64,000 nucleotides of DNA from an uncultured Oribacterium sp. GTDB lineage: Bacteria; Bacillota; Clostridia; Lachnospirales; Lachnospiraceae. The stretch is taken from NCBI GenBank assembly GCA_934270345.1, contig CAKQPT010000011.1:1-64000 (forward strand). The letters run 5' to 3'. The notes under the pieces are model-generated. The model was not told the origin of the DNA and ran no database searches. It worked only from the letters and a program-made list of their open reading frames with translations. Both the position numbers and the translations under genes were made by a program. How positions within the stretch are numbered: position 1 is the stretch's first letter; each line of letters opens with the position of its first letter. Positions 1 through 8,670 of the stretch are shown here, piece after piece.

Positions 1-108
1 ACGGTTCCTGTCCATCTTAGAGGGAGCTTTTTGCTGCCTGAAAGCGGAGAAGAAGCCGGGTGGCAGCAGGACTTAAAGCTACAACTATTAATGAAAATGC
101 ACGTCTAA
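1..108 (+). CDS. possible C-terminal fragment of an unidentified protein
   Basis: Frame 1 is open from the window edge to a TAA at 106-108, giving 35 residues that end in LQLLMKMHV. The amino-acid composition is plausible for a protein tail and no alternative gene is seen in this stretch, but an open frame of this length can occur by chance. No family is recognised. It would lie upstream of, and in the same direction as, the glucarate dehydratase gene. Confidence 0.3.
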   Translation, partial: TVPVHLRGSFLLPESGEEAGWQQDLKLQLLMKMHV

Positions 109-380
109 AAATTAACGTAAGTTGTTCTAATGCTTACATAAGCGAGAATGGAAATAATACTTATTGAAGAATATGGTATTCATAAGTTTTACTAAATTTA
201 GCGTTAGAGTTACGAGCTTTACGAACTGAACTGTGAAAAATATACTAACGATGGAATAAGGAAGCCAACGATGAATGGCTCGGTCGTAATTCTTAGACAT
301 AAACGATGGTGTGCATACGATTCAAGTTAGATGATTCATTTTTTGGCGCTTAGGCACCATATAAAGAAAGAGGTATGAAC
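109..380. other. A+T-rich leader before the glucarate genes
   Basis: This stretch has no convincing open frame and is much richer in A+T than the genes around it. It probably holds the promoter and operator of the hexarate genes. I see no clear hairpin terminator, no sigma-54 type GG/GC promoter pair and no known riboswitch in it. A ribosome binding site (AAAGAGG, ending at 373) closes the region. Confidence 0.4.
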
Positions 381-1730
381 ATGGCAGATACACCTATTAT
401 TAAGAAGATGCAGGTCATTCCGGTGGCCGGCTATGACAGTATGCTGATGACGCTGTCTGGCTGTCATGCACCTGCATTTACGAGAAATCTGGTGATTCTC
501 GAGGACAGTGCGGGACACCAGGGCATCGGTGAGATCCATGGTGGTGACTATACCTGTGACTGTCTCAATGCGGTGAAGCCGCTTGTAGAGGGACAGCCGA
601 TCGCGAAGTATCGTCAGATCCTTCAGAAGATTCACAAGCTGGCGAACCCGGCGGCAGAGGATGATGGCGAGGGCATCCAGACACTGGATATCTCGAAGCT
701 GAAGTTCGTCGTAAAGAGTGAGTGGGCACTGGAGTGTGCGATGCTCGACTTGATGGGCCAGTTCCTCGGTGTACCGATGTGTGATCTTCTCGGTGAGGGA
801 CAGCAGCGGAAGGAAGTCGAGATGCTCGGCTATCTCTTCTACGTATCGGATAAGAAGAAGGTACCGGCAGGCGAGATGCAGTACCTCGATGAGAGCGACA
901 GTTCGGATCCGTGGTTCCGTCTGCGTCGGGAGGAGATTCTGACACCGGAGAGAGTGGTCGAAGAGGCAGAGGCCCTGACCGAAAAGTATGGCTTCCAGAA
1001 CTTCAAGCTGAAGGGCGGTGTACTGAAGGGTTCCGAGGAAATGGATGCACTCCGTGCACTGAAGAAGCGCTTCCCGAATGCGCGTATCAACATCGATCCG
1101 AATGGTGCATGGAGTCTGAAGGAGTCCATCGAGCTCTGCAAGGATATGCACGATGTCATCACCTATATGGAGGATCCATGTGGACCGGAGGCCGGTTATT
1201 CCAGCCGAGAGATTATGCGCGAGTTTAAGAATGCGACGCAGTTCCAGGTAGCGACGAACATGATCGCCACCGACTGGCGTCAGTTCTATCACACCGTAAG
1301 CCTCAACGCCTGCGATATCATCCTCGCAGATCCGCACTTCTGGGGCTTCGATGGTGCGATCCGTATGTCACAGCTTCTCAACTCCTGGGGTCTCACCTGG
1401 GGCGTTCACTCCAACAACCACTTCGACATCACCCTGGCTGCATTTGCGCAGGTGGGTGCTGCGGCCGTCGGCGATCCGGCACCGCTCGATACCCACTGGA
1501 TCTGGCAGGATGGTCAGAACCTCCTCGATGATACGCCACAGATCATCGGCGGCAAGCTGCAGGTTCCGGATGCACCGGGTCTCGGCGTACATCTCAACAT
1601 GGAGAAGGTCATGAAGGCGAACAAGCTCTACAACAGCCTGCCATCCCATGATCGTGATGATGCGAAGGCGATGCAGTATCTGATTCCGGGCTGGAAGTAT
1701 GATCATAAGAAGCCGGCACTGGTGAGATGA
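381..1730 (+). CDS. gudD: glucarate dehydratase
   Basis: Cytoplasmic Mg-dependent enzyme of the enolase superfamily that dehydrates D-glucarate (and usually L-idarate) to 5-keto-4-deoxyglucarate. The 449-residue product has the full family pattern: the KxK pair in NFKLKGG (about residues 209 and 211), metal ligands in INIDPNGAW (Asp 239) and YMEDPCGPE (Glu 264), Asn 293 in ATNMIATD, and the catalytic His 343 in WGVHSNNHFDI. Length matches the usual 440-450. An ATG six bases upstream (375) would sit almost on the ribosome binding site, so 381, seven bases from AAAGAGG, is preferred. It is first in a co-directional set with the reductase, aldolase and aldo/keto reductase. Galactarate activity cannot be excluded from sequence alone. 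Confidence 0.93.
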   Translation: MADTPIIKKMQVIPVAGYDSMLMTLSGCHAPAFTRNLVILEDSAGHQGIGEIHGGDYTCDCLNAVKPLVEGQPIAKYRQILQKIHKLANPAAEDDGEGIQTLDISKLKFVVKSEWALECAMLDLMGQFLGVPMCDLLGEGQQRKEVEMLGYLFYVSDKKKVPAGEMQYLDESDSSDPWFRLRREEILTPERVVEEAEALTEKYGFQNFKLKGGVLKGSEEMDALRALKKRFPNARINIDPNGAWSLKESIELCKDMHDVITYMEDPCGPEAGYSSREIMREFKNATQFQVATNMIATDWRQFYHTVSLNACDIILADPHFWGFDGAIRMSQLLNSWGLTWGVHSNNHFDITLAAFAQVGAAAVGDPAPLDTHWIWQDGQNLLDDTPQIIGGKLQVPDAPGLGVHLNMEKVMKANKLYNSLPSHDRDDAKAMQYLIPGWKYDHKKPALVR

Positions 1731-1948
1731 ATTGAATAGATTTGAAATGAAACTGACTGAACCAATTTGAAACAAATCGAAATCATAGACAGGCTTTTGA
1801 CAAATAAAGCAGAAAATAAAAAATCTTTGGCCAGTTTCATTCTAGTTTTCAATTTACCGTTTCAGTAAGATAAGAGCGTGAGATGCGAAAGCACTCCACG
1901 ACAGAAGTACATAAACATTTTTCTACATTAAGAAAGTGAGGAATAAAC

Positions 1949-2836
1949 ATGAAGATTGGATTTTTAGGACTTGGTATCATGGGCAGACCGATGGCGAAGA
2001 ACCTGCTGAAGGCTGGTCACGAGCTGATGGTATTTGACTTTAACCAGGCTGCAGTTGATGAGCTGGTAGCTGCCGGTGCAAAGGCTGGTACCTGCGGTAA
2101 GGACCTTGCAGAGTTCGCAGATGTAGTCATCACCATGGTTCCGAACTCCCCACACGTACGTGCCGCTGTATTTAACGAGAAGGGCCTCGCAGAGGGCTTC
2201 CGCAAGGGTGAGTCCGTACTCATCGATATGTCTTCCATCGACCCGGTTGAGTCGAAGAAGATCGGTGCTGACCTCGAAAAGCTCGGCGTAGACATGCTCG
2301 ATGCACCTGTATCCGGTGGAGAGCCAAAGGCCATCGATGGAACCCTTTCCGTTATGGTCGGTGGTAAGAAGGAGACCTTCGACAAGTACTATGACATGCT
2401 CATGGTTATGGCTGGTTCCGTCGTATATGTTGGACCTCTTGGCTCCGGTAACGTTGCAAAGCTTGCAAACCAGATGATCGTGGCTGCCAACATTGGCATC
2501 GTTGCAGAGGCACTGACCTTCGCAAAGAAGGCTGGCACCGATCCTGAGCTCGTATATCAGGCAATCCGTGGCGGTCTCGCTGGTTCCACCGTTCTCGATG
2601 CCAAGGCTCCGATGATGCTTTCCGGCAACTACAAGCCAGGCTTCAGAATCGACCTCCACATCAAGGATCTGAACAACGCCCTCAACGCTTCCCACGCCAT
2701 CAATATGCCGGTTCCGATGACCGCACACATGATGGAGGTGATGCAGGAGCTGAAGAACCACGACGAGGGTGCCTGCGACCACGACGACATCGTTCGCTAC
2801 TATGAGAGAATGACCGGCGTTTCTATCGCAAAGTAA
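1949..2836 (+). CDS. garR: 2-hydroxy-3-oxopropionate (tartronate semialdehyde) reductase
   Basis: NAD(P)H-dependent beta-hydroxyacid dehydrogenase of 295 residues that should reduce tartronate semialdehyde to D-glycerate. The N terminus carries the Rossmann signature GFLGLGIMG, followed by the substrate loop DAPVSGGEPKAIDGT (about residues 117-131) and the catalytic lysine region GNVAKLANQMI (about 168-178). The ATG follows GTGAGGA at good spacing. It stands between glucarate dehydratase and a pyruvate-forming aldolase, and a glycerate kinase lies 4.5 kb downstream, which supports this substrate over 3-hydroxyisobutyrate. A terminator follows it, so it may be transcribed apart from the aldolase. 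Confidence 0.88.
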   Translation: MKIGFLGLGIMGRPMAKNLLKAGHELMVFDFNQAAVDELVAAGAKAGTCGKDLAEFADVVITMVPNSPHVRAAVFNEKGLAEGFRKGESVLIDMSSIDPVESKKIGADLEKLGVDMLDAPVSGGEPKAIDGTLSVMVGGKKETFDKYYDMLMVMAGSVVYVGPLGSGNVAKLANQMIVAANIGIVAEALTFAKKAGTDPELVYQAIRGGLAGSTVLDAKAPMMLSGNYKPGFRIDLHIKDLNNALNASHAINMPVPMTAHMMEVMQELKNHDEGACDHDDIVRYYERMTGVSIAK

Positions 2837-2873
2837 TCTTACAAAATAGTGTTATAGCTTCATACTGATCTGA

Positions 2874-2931
2874 AGCCCGGCACCGAGCGCTTTTCCCCTT
2901 CCATTTTGACGCCGGTTGCCGGGCTTTCTCT
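2874..2931 (+). terminator. probable terminator after garR
   Basis: Inverted repeat AGCCCGGCA (2874-2882) and TGCCGGGCT (2917-2925), with a further GAGCG/CGCC interior, followed by TTCTCT. The loop is long and the T run is weak, so partial read-through into the aldolase gene is possible. Confidence 0.6.
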
Positions 2932-3057
2932 ATTCTGAAAAAGCGAGAGATCAGAGGAAGCCGTCAACACGATATTCATATAGTAAGAAGTCATCCCTCA
3001 GGGGATGAAAAGAATACATTAGAATCAAACGATTATAGAATCAGAAAGAGGATCTTT

Positions 3058-3957
3058 ATGAATACAGAGTTTATCAAGGGTGTAGTTGTTCCGATCATTA
3101 CCGTCATCGATCAGAATGAGAAGATCGATGAGGCCGGCATGCGGAAGCAGGTCGATTATGTCATCGACGGTGGCCTGCAGGGTATCCTGGCCTTCGGCTC
3201 CAACGGTGAGTTCTACCAGCTCGAGGAGGACGAGATGGAGCGCGGTCTCAAGATCATGGTGGATCAGGCCGCTGGTCGTGTACCGGTTTACTTCGGCATC
3301 GGTGCCATCAACACGAAGAAGTGCATCCGCCTCGCGAAGATGGCCGTTGCAAACGGCGCATCCTGCGTGTCCATCCTTCAGCCGATGTTCCTGAAGCCGA
3401 CCCATGACGAGCTCTATCGTCACTTCAAGGCCATCGCGGATGCCATCCCGGAGACGCCGGTGCTGCTCTACAACAACCCTGGTCGTGTCGGCTATGGCCT
3501 CAGCGCAGATATCGTGACCGAGCTTGCACATGATGTCGCAAACATCGTCGGCATGAAGGATACGTCCGGTGACATCACCCTCACCGAGGAGTGCGTACGC
3601 AGAAACCGTGACGTCGACTTCAAGGTCTTCGGTGGCAAGGACACCCTTCTCTTCGCGTCGCTCTGCGTGGGCGCAGTCGGTGGCGTATGCACCGCTGGTA
3701 ACTTCATGCCGGAGCTGATCGGTGATGTTTACAAGAAGTACACTGAGGGTGATTTCGAGGGCTCCCGTGAGGCACAGTTCAAGCTGAATCCGGTACGTCT
3801 TGCGATGGATAAGGCTTCCTTCCCGGTAGCAGCGAAGGATATGGCTGCGATCCGTGGCCTCGAGGTCGGTGATCCGTACCTTCCATCCCTTCCAACCACA
3901 AACGAAGCTACCCTTGAGCACTTTAAGAAGGTGATGAAGGAGGCAGGTCTCATCTGA
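3058..3957 (+). CDS. DapA-fold class I aldolase, likely 5-keto-4-deoxyglucarate aldolase
   Basis: A 299-residue TIM-barrel protein of the dihydrodipicolinate synthase/N-acetylneuraminate lyase family. The Schiff-base lysine is in VGMKDTSGD (Lys 167), the conserved tyrosine in LLYNNPGRVGY (Tyr 138), and the substrate loop reads GSNGEFYQL instead of the GTTGE of true DapA. Family members act on pyruvate-type substrates. The context (glucarate dehydratase and tartronate-semialdehyde reductase upstream, glycerate kinase downstream) points to cleavage of 5-keto-4-deoxyglucarate into pyruvate and tartronate semialdehyde. The related dehydratase-decarboxylase (KdgD/YcbC) is the main alternative, but the ketoglutarate-semialdehyde dehydrogenase it needs is not in the window. 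Its TGA overlaps the next ATG by one base. Confidence 0.8.
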   Translation: MNTEFIKGVVVPIITVIDQNEKIDEAGMRKQVDYVIDGGLQGILAFGSNGEFYQLEEDEMERGLKIMVDQAAGRVPVYFGIGAINTKKCIRLAKMAVANGASCVSILQPMFLKPTHDELYRHFKAIADAIPETPVLLYNNPGRVGYGLSADIVTELAHDVANIVGMKDTSGDITLTEECVRRNRDVDFKVFGGKDTLLFASLCVGAVGGVCTAGNFMPELIGDVYKKYTEGDFEGSREAQFKLNPVRLAMDKASFPVAAKDMAAIRGLEVGDPYLPSLPTTNEATLEHFKKVMKEAGLI

Positions 3958-4811
3958 TGAAGCACACAGTCACACTTGCAAACGGCGCGGTCGTTCCGGC
4001 CCTCGGCCAGGGTACCTGGTACCTCGGTGAGAACCGGGCACAGCGTTCGCAGGAAATCGAGGGCATCCGCCAGGGCATCGCGGCCGGCATGACCCTCATC
4101 GATACCGCGGAGATGTACGGCAGTGGTGCCGCAGAGGATATGCTCGGGGAAGCCCTCAGCACAGAGGACCGCTCGCAGCTCTATCTCGTGTCGAAGGTGC
4201 TTCCGGGCAATGCCGGCGGCAAGCGTATGCGCCGCGCTCTGATGGGCAGCCTCGAGCGCATGGGGCAGCAGTACCTCGACCTCTATCTCTACCACTGGAG
4301 AGGCAACTACTCTCTGGAGGAGACGGTCAGCGGCCTCGAGGAGCTGCGCGCCGAGGGCCTCATCAAAGCCTGGGGCGTTTCCAATTTCGACATCGATGAT
4401 ATGGAGGAGCTTTGGGAGATTCCGGAGGGCCGGAACTGCCAGGTGAATCAGGTGCTCTATCATACCGGCTCCCGTGGCATCGAGTATTCGCTCCTTCCGT
4501 GGATGCGGAAGAACCAGGTGGCGCTCATGGCCTACTGTCCGCTCGCGCAGGCCGGTTCGCTCCGGCATGGTCTCTTCACGAATAAGACCCTGCAGAGCAT
4601 CGCTGAGGCGCATCATGCGACGGTGCCGCAGATTCTGCTCGCCTGGAACATCCGCGACGGGCACACCATCGCGATTCCACGCAGCTCTCGTGCGGAGCAT
4701 ACGCTGGCCAATGCAGGCGCCGATCAGATCACACTGAGCCCGGAGGAGCTGCAGGCCATCGATCGCGTGTATCCGAAGCCGACGCATAAGGAATATTTAG
4801 ACATGCAATAA
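3957..4811 (+). CDS. aldo/keto reductase
   Basis: A 284-residue NAD(P)H-dependent reductase with the (beta/alpha)8 fold. The catalytic tetrad is visible: Asp and Tyr in LIDTAEMYGSG, Lys in YLVSKVLPG and His in LYLYHWRGN. The cofactor-binding end has IAIPRSSRAEHTLANA. Its ATG overlaps the stop of the aldolase gene (TGATG), so translation of the two is probably coupled and a role on an aldehyde or keto intermediate of the hexarate pathway is likely. The exact substrate is unknown; reduction of tartronate semialdehyde or of a uronic acid feeding the pathway are reasonable guesses. Confidence 0.85.
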   Translation: MKHTVTLANGAVVPALGQGTWYLGENRAQRSQEIEGIRQGIAAGMTLIDTAEMYGSGAAEDMLGEALSTEDRSQLYLVSKVLPGNAGGKRMRRALMGSLERMGQQYLDLYLYHWRGNYSLEETVSGLEELRAEGLIKAWGVSNFDIDDMEELWEIPEGRNCQVNQVLYHTGSRGIEYSLLPWMRKNQVALMAYCPLAQAGSLRHGLFTNKTLQSIAEAHHATVPQILLAWNIRDGHTIAIPRSSRAEHTLANAGADQITLSPEELQAIDRVYPKPTHKEYLDMQ

Positions 4812-4815
4812 ATAC

Positions 4816-4980
4816 GAAAACGGACAGGGCCCTCCGCACTCACTCAGTTCAAAGTACAGAACCACAGCGGCGTGTTCGTGTCCGATCTGACAGAACGCGT
4901 TCTGCATATCGGACACGAACACGCCACTGTGGTTCTGTACTTTGAATTCGCAATTTAGCGGAGGGCCCTGTTCCGTTTTC
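4816..4980. repeat. 165-bp nearly perfect hairpin with paired outer and inner stems
   Basis: Outer arms 4816-4837 and 4958-4980 match with a single one-base bulge. Inner arms 4851-4886 and 4908-4943 match at 35 of 36 positions. Between them lies an asymmetric internal loop (4838-4850 against 4944-4957), and the tip contains the 12-bp palindrome AGAACGCGTTCT (4892-4903). The 3' outer arm ends in CCGTTTTC, so it could end transcription of the aldo/keto reductase operon, but it is far larger than a normal terminator. It lies just before the promoter of the PrpR-like regulator. It does not share the conserved blocks of the other two repeat families here. Confidence 0.85.
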
Positions 4981-5009
4981 TTACATTATGGCCAATCCTT
5001 TGGTATAAT
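4981..5009 (+). promoter_or_regulatory. sigma-A type promoter of the PrpR-like regulator
   Basis: TTACAT (4981-4986), 17 bases, then TATAAT (5004-5009). It lies about 40 bases before the chosen GTG start and directly after the long hairpin. Confidence 0.65.
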
Positions 5010-5049
5010 GAAATGAGTTGAAATGTATTGAAACAAAGTGAGGTGCGCC

Positions 5050-6651
5050 GTGGCTAATATTGCTTTGCTGGTTCCGAATGACGAGCTTTTTCGTCTGACG
5101 CATGATGTGCTGCAGGAGCAGCAGAAGCGTCTGTTTCTGATGAAGGTGATCGAGTCGGAGCGGGCGGTGATGGAGGCGCGGCAGGCGATCAATCAGGGTG
5201 CGGATATCATCATCGCGCGTGGTCTGCAGGCGACGATCATCAAGCAGTACACGGATATTCCGGTGGTGGAGATCGTGCTGACCCGGCAGGGTGTGATCGA
5301 CATGCTCGAGCGTGCGAAGCGGGTCGTGCATAAGTCGCATCCACATATCGCGATCGTGACCTTCAAGAACATGGCCTGCGATCTGTCGGGGCTCGATGAG
5401 CAGTGCGGGGTGCATCTTCATGAGTACTTCGTGCAGAACCCGGAGCTGCTGCGTCCGGCGGCCATGCAGGCGATCGAGGATAAGGTGGACCTCATCATCG
5501 GGGGACAGACGGTGCTGACCGTCGCGGATGATGCGGGGATTCCATCGATTTTCATCACGAATACGGAGGATGCCGTCGAGGCGGCGATCAGGGAGGCCTT
5601 TCAGCTTGCCGCAACCTTTGACGGGAACGGCGGGCTTCCGGAACAGACGTACCGGAAGGCGGAGACGGTCGGAAAGGCTGCGTCCTTCGTGAATTTTCCA
5701 TACAGCAGTGCGCGCATGCAGGCGGCGGTGACGCTCGCAGAACAGCTGTCAGAGACGGACTGTCCGAAGCTCCTGATCGAGCCGGTGGGGCGCCTCTACC
5801 GTGCCTTTGCGAATGCCATGCACAACAAGTCGAAGCATTCGCAGGAGAAGCTCGTGGAGTACGATTGCATCGCCGGGGAGTCGGCCTATGAGGCGCTCTT
5901 CGGGCGGCTCGGAAAGATGAACGATGCCGCGAAGGGCACGCTTCAGATCAATTTCATCGAGCATCTCGATCTGCGCTCGCAGAAGAAGCTGCTGGAGATT
6001 CTGATGTTTCGGAATGTCATCGTCGTGACGAAAAAGACGGACCTGCGGCCGTATCTGCTGCCGGAGCTCTATGAGCGCCTGATCGCGTTTGCGATCCGCA
6101 TACCGATGCTCATGGACACGCCGGAGGAGATTCCGTTCCTTGCGGATATCTATATGCGGCGGCTTGCGGAGCAGTATGGGCGTTACCATGTGCTGACGAA
6201 GGACGCGATGAAAACGATCGCTGGACTCAGATGGGATGGCGGACGTATACAGCTGGAGAGCTTTCTCGAGCGGCTCGTCATCACGGCGGATCATCGAAGC
6301 ATCCGTCCGGATGACATCACGAAGCTGTACGCGACGATTTATGGGACAGAAACATTGGCCTCTGGAACGGAAGCAGGCAGAAGCACGGACGGGGGCGCGA
6401 GGAACGCCGGTGGACAGCACGAGGACGCAGAGCTTTCGCTCGGGGGAACGGCAGAAAGTGATGCATTGGGTTCTGAGCCTGAAATGAATCCGGCTTTCCG
6501 CATGTCGGCCACATCCGTGCAGGCGATGGAGCGGGAGCGCATCGTCCGGGTGCTCGCAGAGTGCATGGGCAGCCGGGAGAAGGCCGCGGAGAAGCTTGGC
6601 ATCAGTAAGACGACGCTGTGGCGAAAGCTACGGCAGTATCAGATCATCTGA
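5050..6651 (+). CDS. PrpR-type regulator with degenerate sigma-54 ATPase domain
   Basis: A 533-residue transcription factor. The N-terminal 190 residues look like the PrpR_N sensor (IALLVPNDELF, then GADIIIARGLQATIIKQY). A central region is laid out like an AAA+ enhancer-binding domain, but the P-loop reads KLLIEPVGRLYRAFANAMHN with no GxxGxGK, the Walker B region is KGTLQINFIEHLDL, and there is no GAFTGA. The C terminus is a Fis-type helix-turn-helix (SREKAAEKLGISKTTLWRKL). The first GTG in frame is 5038, but GAGGTG at 5040-5045 places the start at GTG 5050. Position beside the glucarate genes suggests control of them in response to a hexarate-derived ligand. Without ATPase and GAFTGA it probably acts on the main sigma factor, as TyrR does. 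Confidence 0.8.
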   Translation: MANIALLVPNDELFRLTHDVLQEQQKRLFLMKVIESERAVMEARQAINQGADIIIARGLQATIIKQYTDIPVVEIVLTRQGVIDMLERAKRVVHKSHPHIAIVTFKNMACDLSGLDEQCGVHLHEYFVQNPELLRPAAMQAIEDKVDLIIGGQTVLTVADDAGIPSIFITNTEDAVEAAIREAFQLAATFDGNGGLPEQTYRKAETVGKAASFVNFPYSSARMQAAVTLAEQLSETDCPKLLIEPVGRLYRAFANAMHNKSKHSQEKLVEYDCIAGESAYEALFGRLGKMNDAAKGTLQINFIEHLDLRSQKKLLEILMFRNVIVVTKKTDLRPYLLPELYERLIAFAIRIPMLMDTPEEIPFLADIYMRRLAEQYGRYHVLTKDAMKTIAGLRWDGGRIQLESFLERLVITADHRSIRPDDITKLYATIYGTETLASGTEAGRSTDGGARNAGGQHEDAELSLGGTAESDALGSEPEMNPAFRMSATSVQAMERERIVRVLAECMGSREKAAEKLGISKTTLWRKLRQYQII

Positions 6652-6761
6652 GATGGCACGGCAAACCGATGCGGGTGTAAAACAAACAGGATAGATGACG
6701 CCGGGTCCTTCGGACCTGCGTGAAGATAGTGAAGTGAATCGAGGATTCAGAGGAGGACAGG

Positions 6762-7190
6762 ATGGATTACAGAAGATTTGGAAATCAGATCGTGTTACGT
6801 GTGGATCGCGATGAGGAGGTCATGACGGAGATCGTCACCCTCTGCGAGAAGGAGCAGATCCGTCTCGCGTCCATCAGCGGACTCGGGGCAGCCGATCATC
6901 TCGTGATGGGGCTCTACGATGTGGAGGCACAGAAATTCACGGAGACCGTGCTGGATCAGCCGCTCGAAATCACCTCCATCATCGGCAGTGTCACGGAGAT
7001 GGACGGAAAGCCGTATCTCCATGTGCATATCACGGTCGCGGATGTGGATGGACACGCCTTCGGCGGACATCTGAAGTCCGTGCGCATCGGTGGAACGGCG
7101 GAGATCTTCCTCACGGTCATCGACGGACAGGTCGACCGGAAGAAGGATGAGATCACGGGGACGGGGCTCAATCTCTTTGATTTCAGTTAA
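6762..7190 (+). CDS. PPC/DUF296 (PD1-like) domain protein
   Basis: A 142-residue single-domain protein of the PPC (DUF296) family: GLGAADHLVMGLYD near residues 41-54 and the metal-site pattern YLHVHITVADVDGHAFGGHL at about 87-106, with its paired histidines. Bacterial members are small trimeric proteins of uncertain function; plant relatives carry AT-hook DNA-binding motifs, which are absent here. It lies between the regulator and glycerate kinase, all in the same direction, so a part in hexarate metabolism or its control is inferred only from position. The ribosome binding site is GAGGAGGACAGG. Confidence 0.8.
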   Translation: MDYRRFGNQIVLRVDRDEEVMTEIVTLCEKEQIRLASISGLGAADHLVMGLYDVEAQKFTETVLDQPLEITSIIGSVTEMDGKPYLHVHITVADVDGHAFGGHLKSVRIGGTAEIFLTVIDGQVDRKKDEITGTGLNLFDFS

Positions 7191-7302
7191 GCGGTGAAAT
7201 TGCACGATGCTGCGCAGATAGTGCGGAAGAGGTCTCGTTCTGCCGCTTATCGCAGTGAAAATGATCATATAATGACTGCCGGAAGGCAGCAGGAGGTATA
7301 AC

Positions 7303-8448
7303 ATGAAATTACTTTTTGCTTCGGATTCCTTTAAGGGAACCCTCTCGAGCGACCAGACCATCGAGCTCCTCACGAAGGCAGCACAGGAGGTTTTCGGTAG
7401 CTGTGAGACCAGTGGCGTGCCGGTCGCGGACGGCGGCGAGGGTACGACCGATGCCGTTGTAAAGGCGAGAAGTGGAGAGATCATCACGGTGCCGGTGCAC
7501 GGCCCGCTGATGGAGATGGAGCAGGGCTTCTATGGCCGGCTGTCCGAGACGGAGGCGATCCTCGAGATGGCAGCGGCATCCGGACTTCCGATGGTGCCGG
7601 AGGAGAAGCGGAATCCGCTGAACACCACGACCTATGGCACCGGTGAGCTGCTGAAGGCGGCGCTCGATGCCGGCTACACGGAGATCGCCATCGCGATCGG
7701 AGGATCTGCGACCAATGATGGCGGCATGGGCTTTGCCTCCGCCCTCGGCATTCGTTTCCTCGATCAGGATGGAAATGTGCTCGAAGGCCGTGGCGAGGAC
7801 CTCGAGAAGGTGGCCCACATCGATATGAGCGGCCTCGATCCGGCGGTACAGAAGGCGCATTTCACGGTCATGTGTGATGTGACGAACCCGCTCTGTGGAC
7901 CGGATGGTGCGACCTATACCTTCGGAAAGCAGAAGGGCGGCACACCGGAGATCCTCGACCGTCTCGAGAAGGGCATGCAGAACTACCGCGATGTGATCAT
8001 CCGTGAGTTCGGCGTGAACCCGGATGAGATCCAGGGCAGCGGTGCCGCCGGCGGACTCGGCGCGGCACTAAAGGTCTTCCTGCACGCAGAGATGAAGTCT
8101 GGTATCGAGACCGTGCTCGATCTCATCGACTTCGATGCACGCCTCGAGGGTGTCGATCTCGTCGTGACCGGCGAGGGAAGAACCGACTGGCAGTCCTGCT
8201 TCGGCAAGGTGATGCAGGGCGTCGGCGACCGCAGTGCGAAGCATCAGGTACCGGTAGCGGCCCTCTGCGGTGGACTCGGCCCGGATTATGAGAAAATCTA
8301 TGCCCATGGCATCAGCTCGATTATGACCACCGTCGACGGCCCGATGCCACTGAAGGATGCACTGGACAATGCAGTCGAGCTCTACTATAAGGGCGCGATC
8401 CGCATGTTCCGTTTTATCCAGACCGGCATGAAGATGAACACAAAATAA
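7303..8448 (+). CDS. garK: glycerate 2-kinase
   Basis: A 381-residue glycerate kinase of the GarK/GlxK family, phosphorylating D-glycerate with ATP to 2-phosphoglycerate, which enters glycolysis. Characteristic blocks are FASDSFKGTLSS at the N terminus, GVPVADGGEGTTDA (about 44-57), AIGGSATNDGGMGFA (about 132-146), GSGAAGGLGAAL (about 246-257) and VVTGEGRTDWQS (about 287-298). It completes the route glucarate, ketodeoxyglucarate, tartronate semialdehyde, glycerate. A small hairpin CTGCC-GGAA-GGCAG sits immediately before the AGGAGGT ribosome binding site, and a TATAAT lies at 7268-7273, so it may have its own promoter. Confidence 0.92.
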   Translation: MKLLFASDSFKGTLSSDQTIELLTKAAQEVFGSCETSGVPVADGGEGTTDAVVKARSGEIITVPVHGPLMEMEQGFYGRLSETEAILEMAAASGLPMVPEEKRNPLNTTTYGTGELLKAALDAGYTEIAIAIGGSATNDGGMGFASALGIRFLDQDGNVLEGRGEDLEKVAHIDMSGLDPAVQKAHFTVMCDVTNPLCGPDGATYTFGKQKGGTPEILDRLEKGMQNYRDVIIREFGVNPDEIQGSGAAGGLGAALKVFLHAEMKSGIETVLDLIDFDARLEGVDLVVTGEGRTDWQSCFGKVMQGVGDRSAKHQVPVAALCGGLGPDYEKIYAHGISSIMTTVDGPMPLKDALDNAVELYYKGAIRMFRFIQTGMKMNTK

Positions 8449-8460
8449 TCGCTTTTTTTA

Positions 8461-8497
8461 TCAGCGCAGATCAATTTTTGATGATGATCTGCGCTGA
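8461..8497. other. 13-bp perfect hairpin after glycerate kinase
   Basis: TCAGCGCAGATCA (8461-8473) pairs perfectly with TGATCTGCGCTGA (8485-8497) around an 11-base loop. A T run lies before the hairpin instead of after it, so it is not a standard terminator on either strand. It may be a 3' stability structure or an operator. Confidence 0.55.
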
Positions 8498-8670
8498 AAT
8501 TCGATTCAGGTACAGGTTATAAAATTAACGCAGAAGTCAGGATTTTAACGTTTTTTTCTTGACAGATAAGTTATGTATTTAACGCATGACATTCGTGAAA
8601 TCCTGTATTAGGATGGAACATGTTGAGTTTGAAAAAAGAAAAATGCTTCGATAGCAGGGGAGGATACAAG

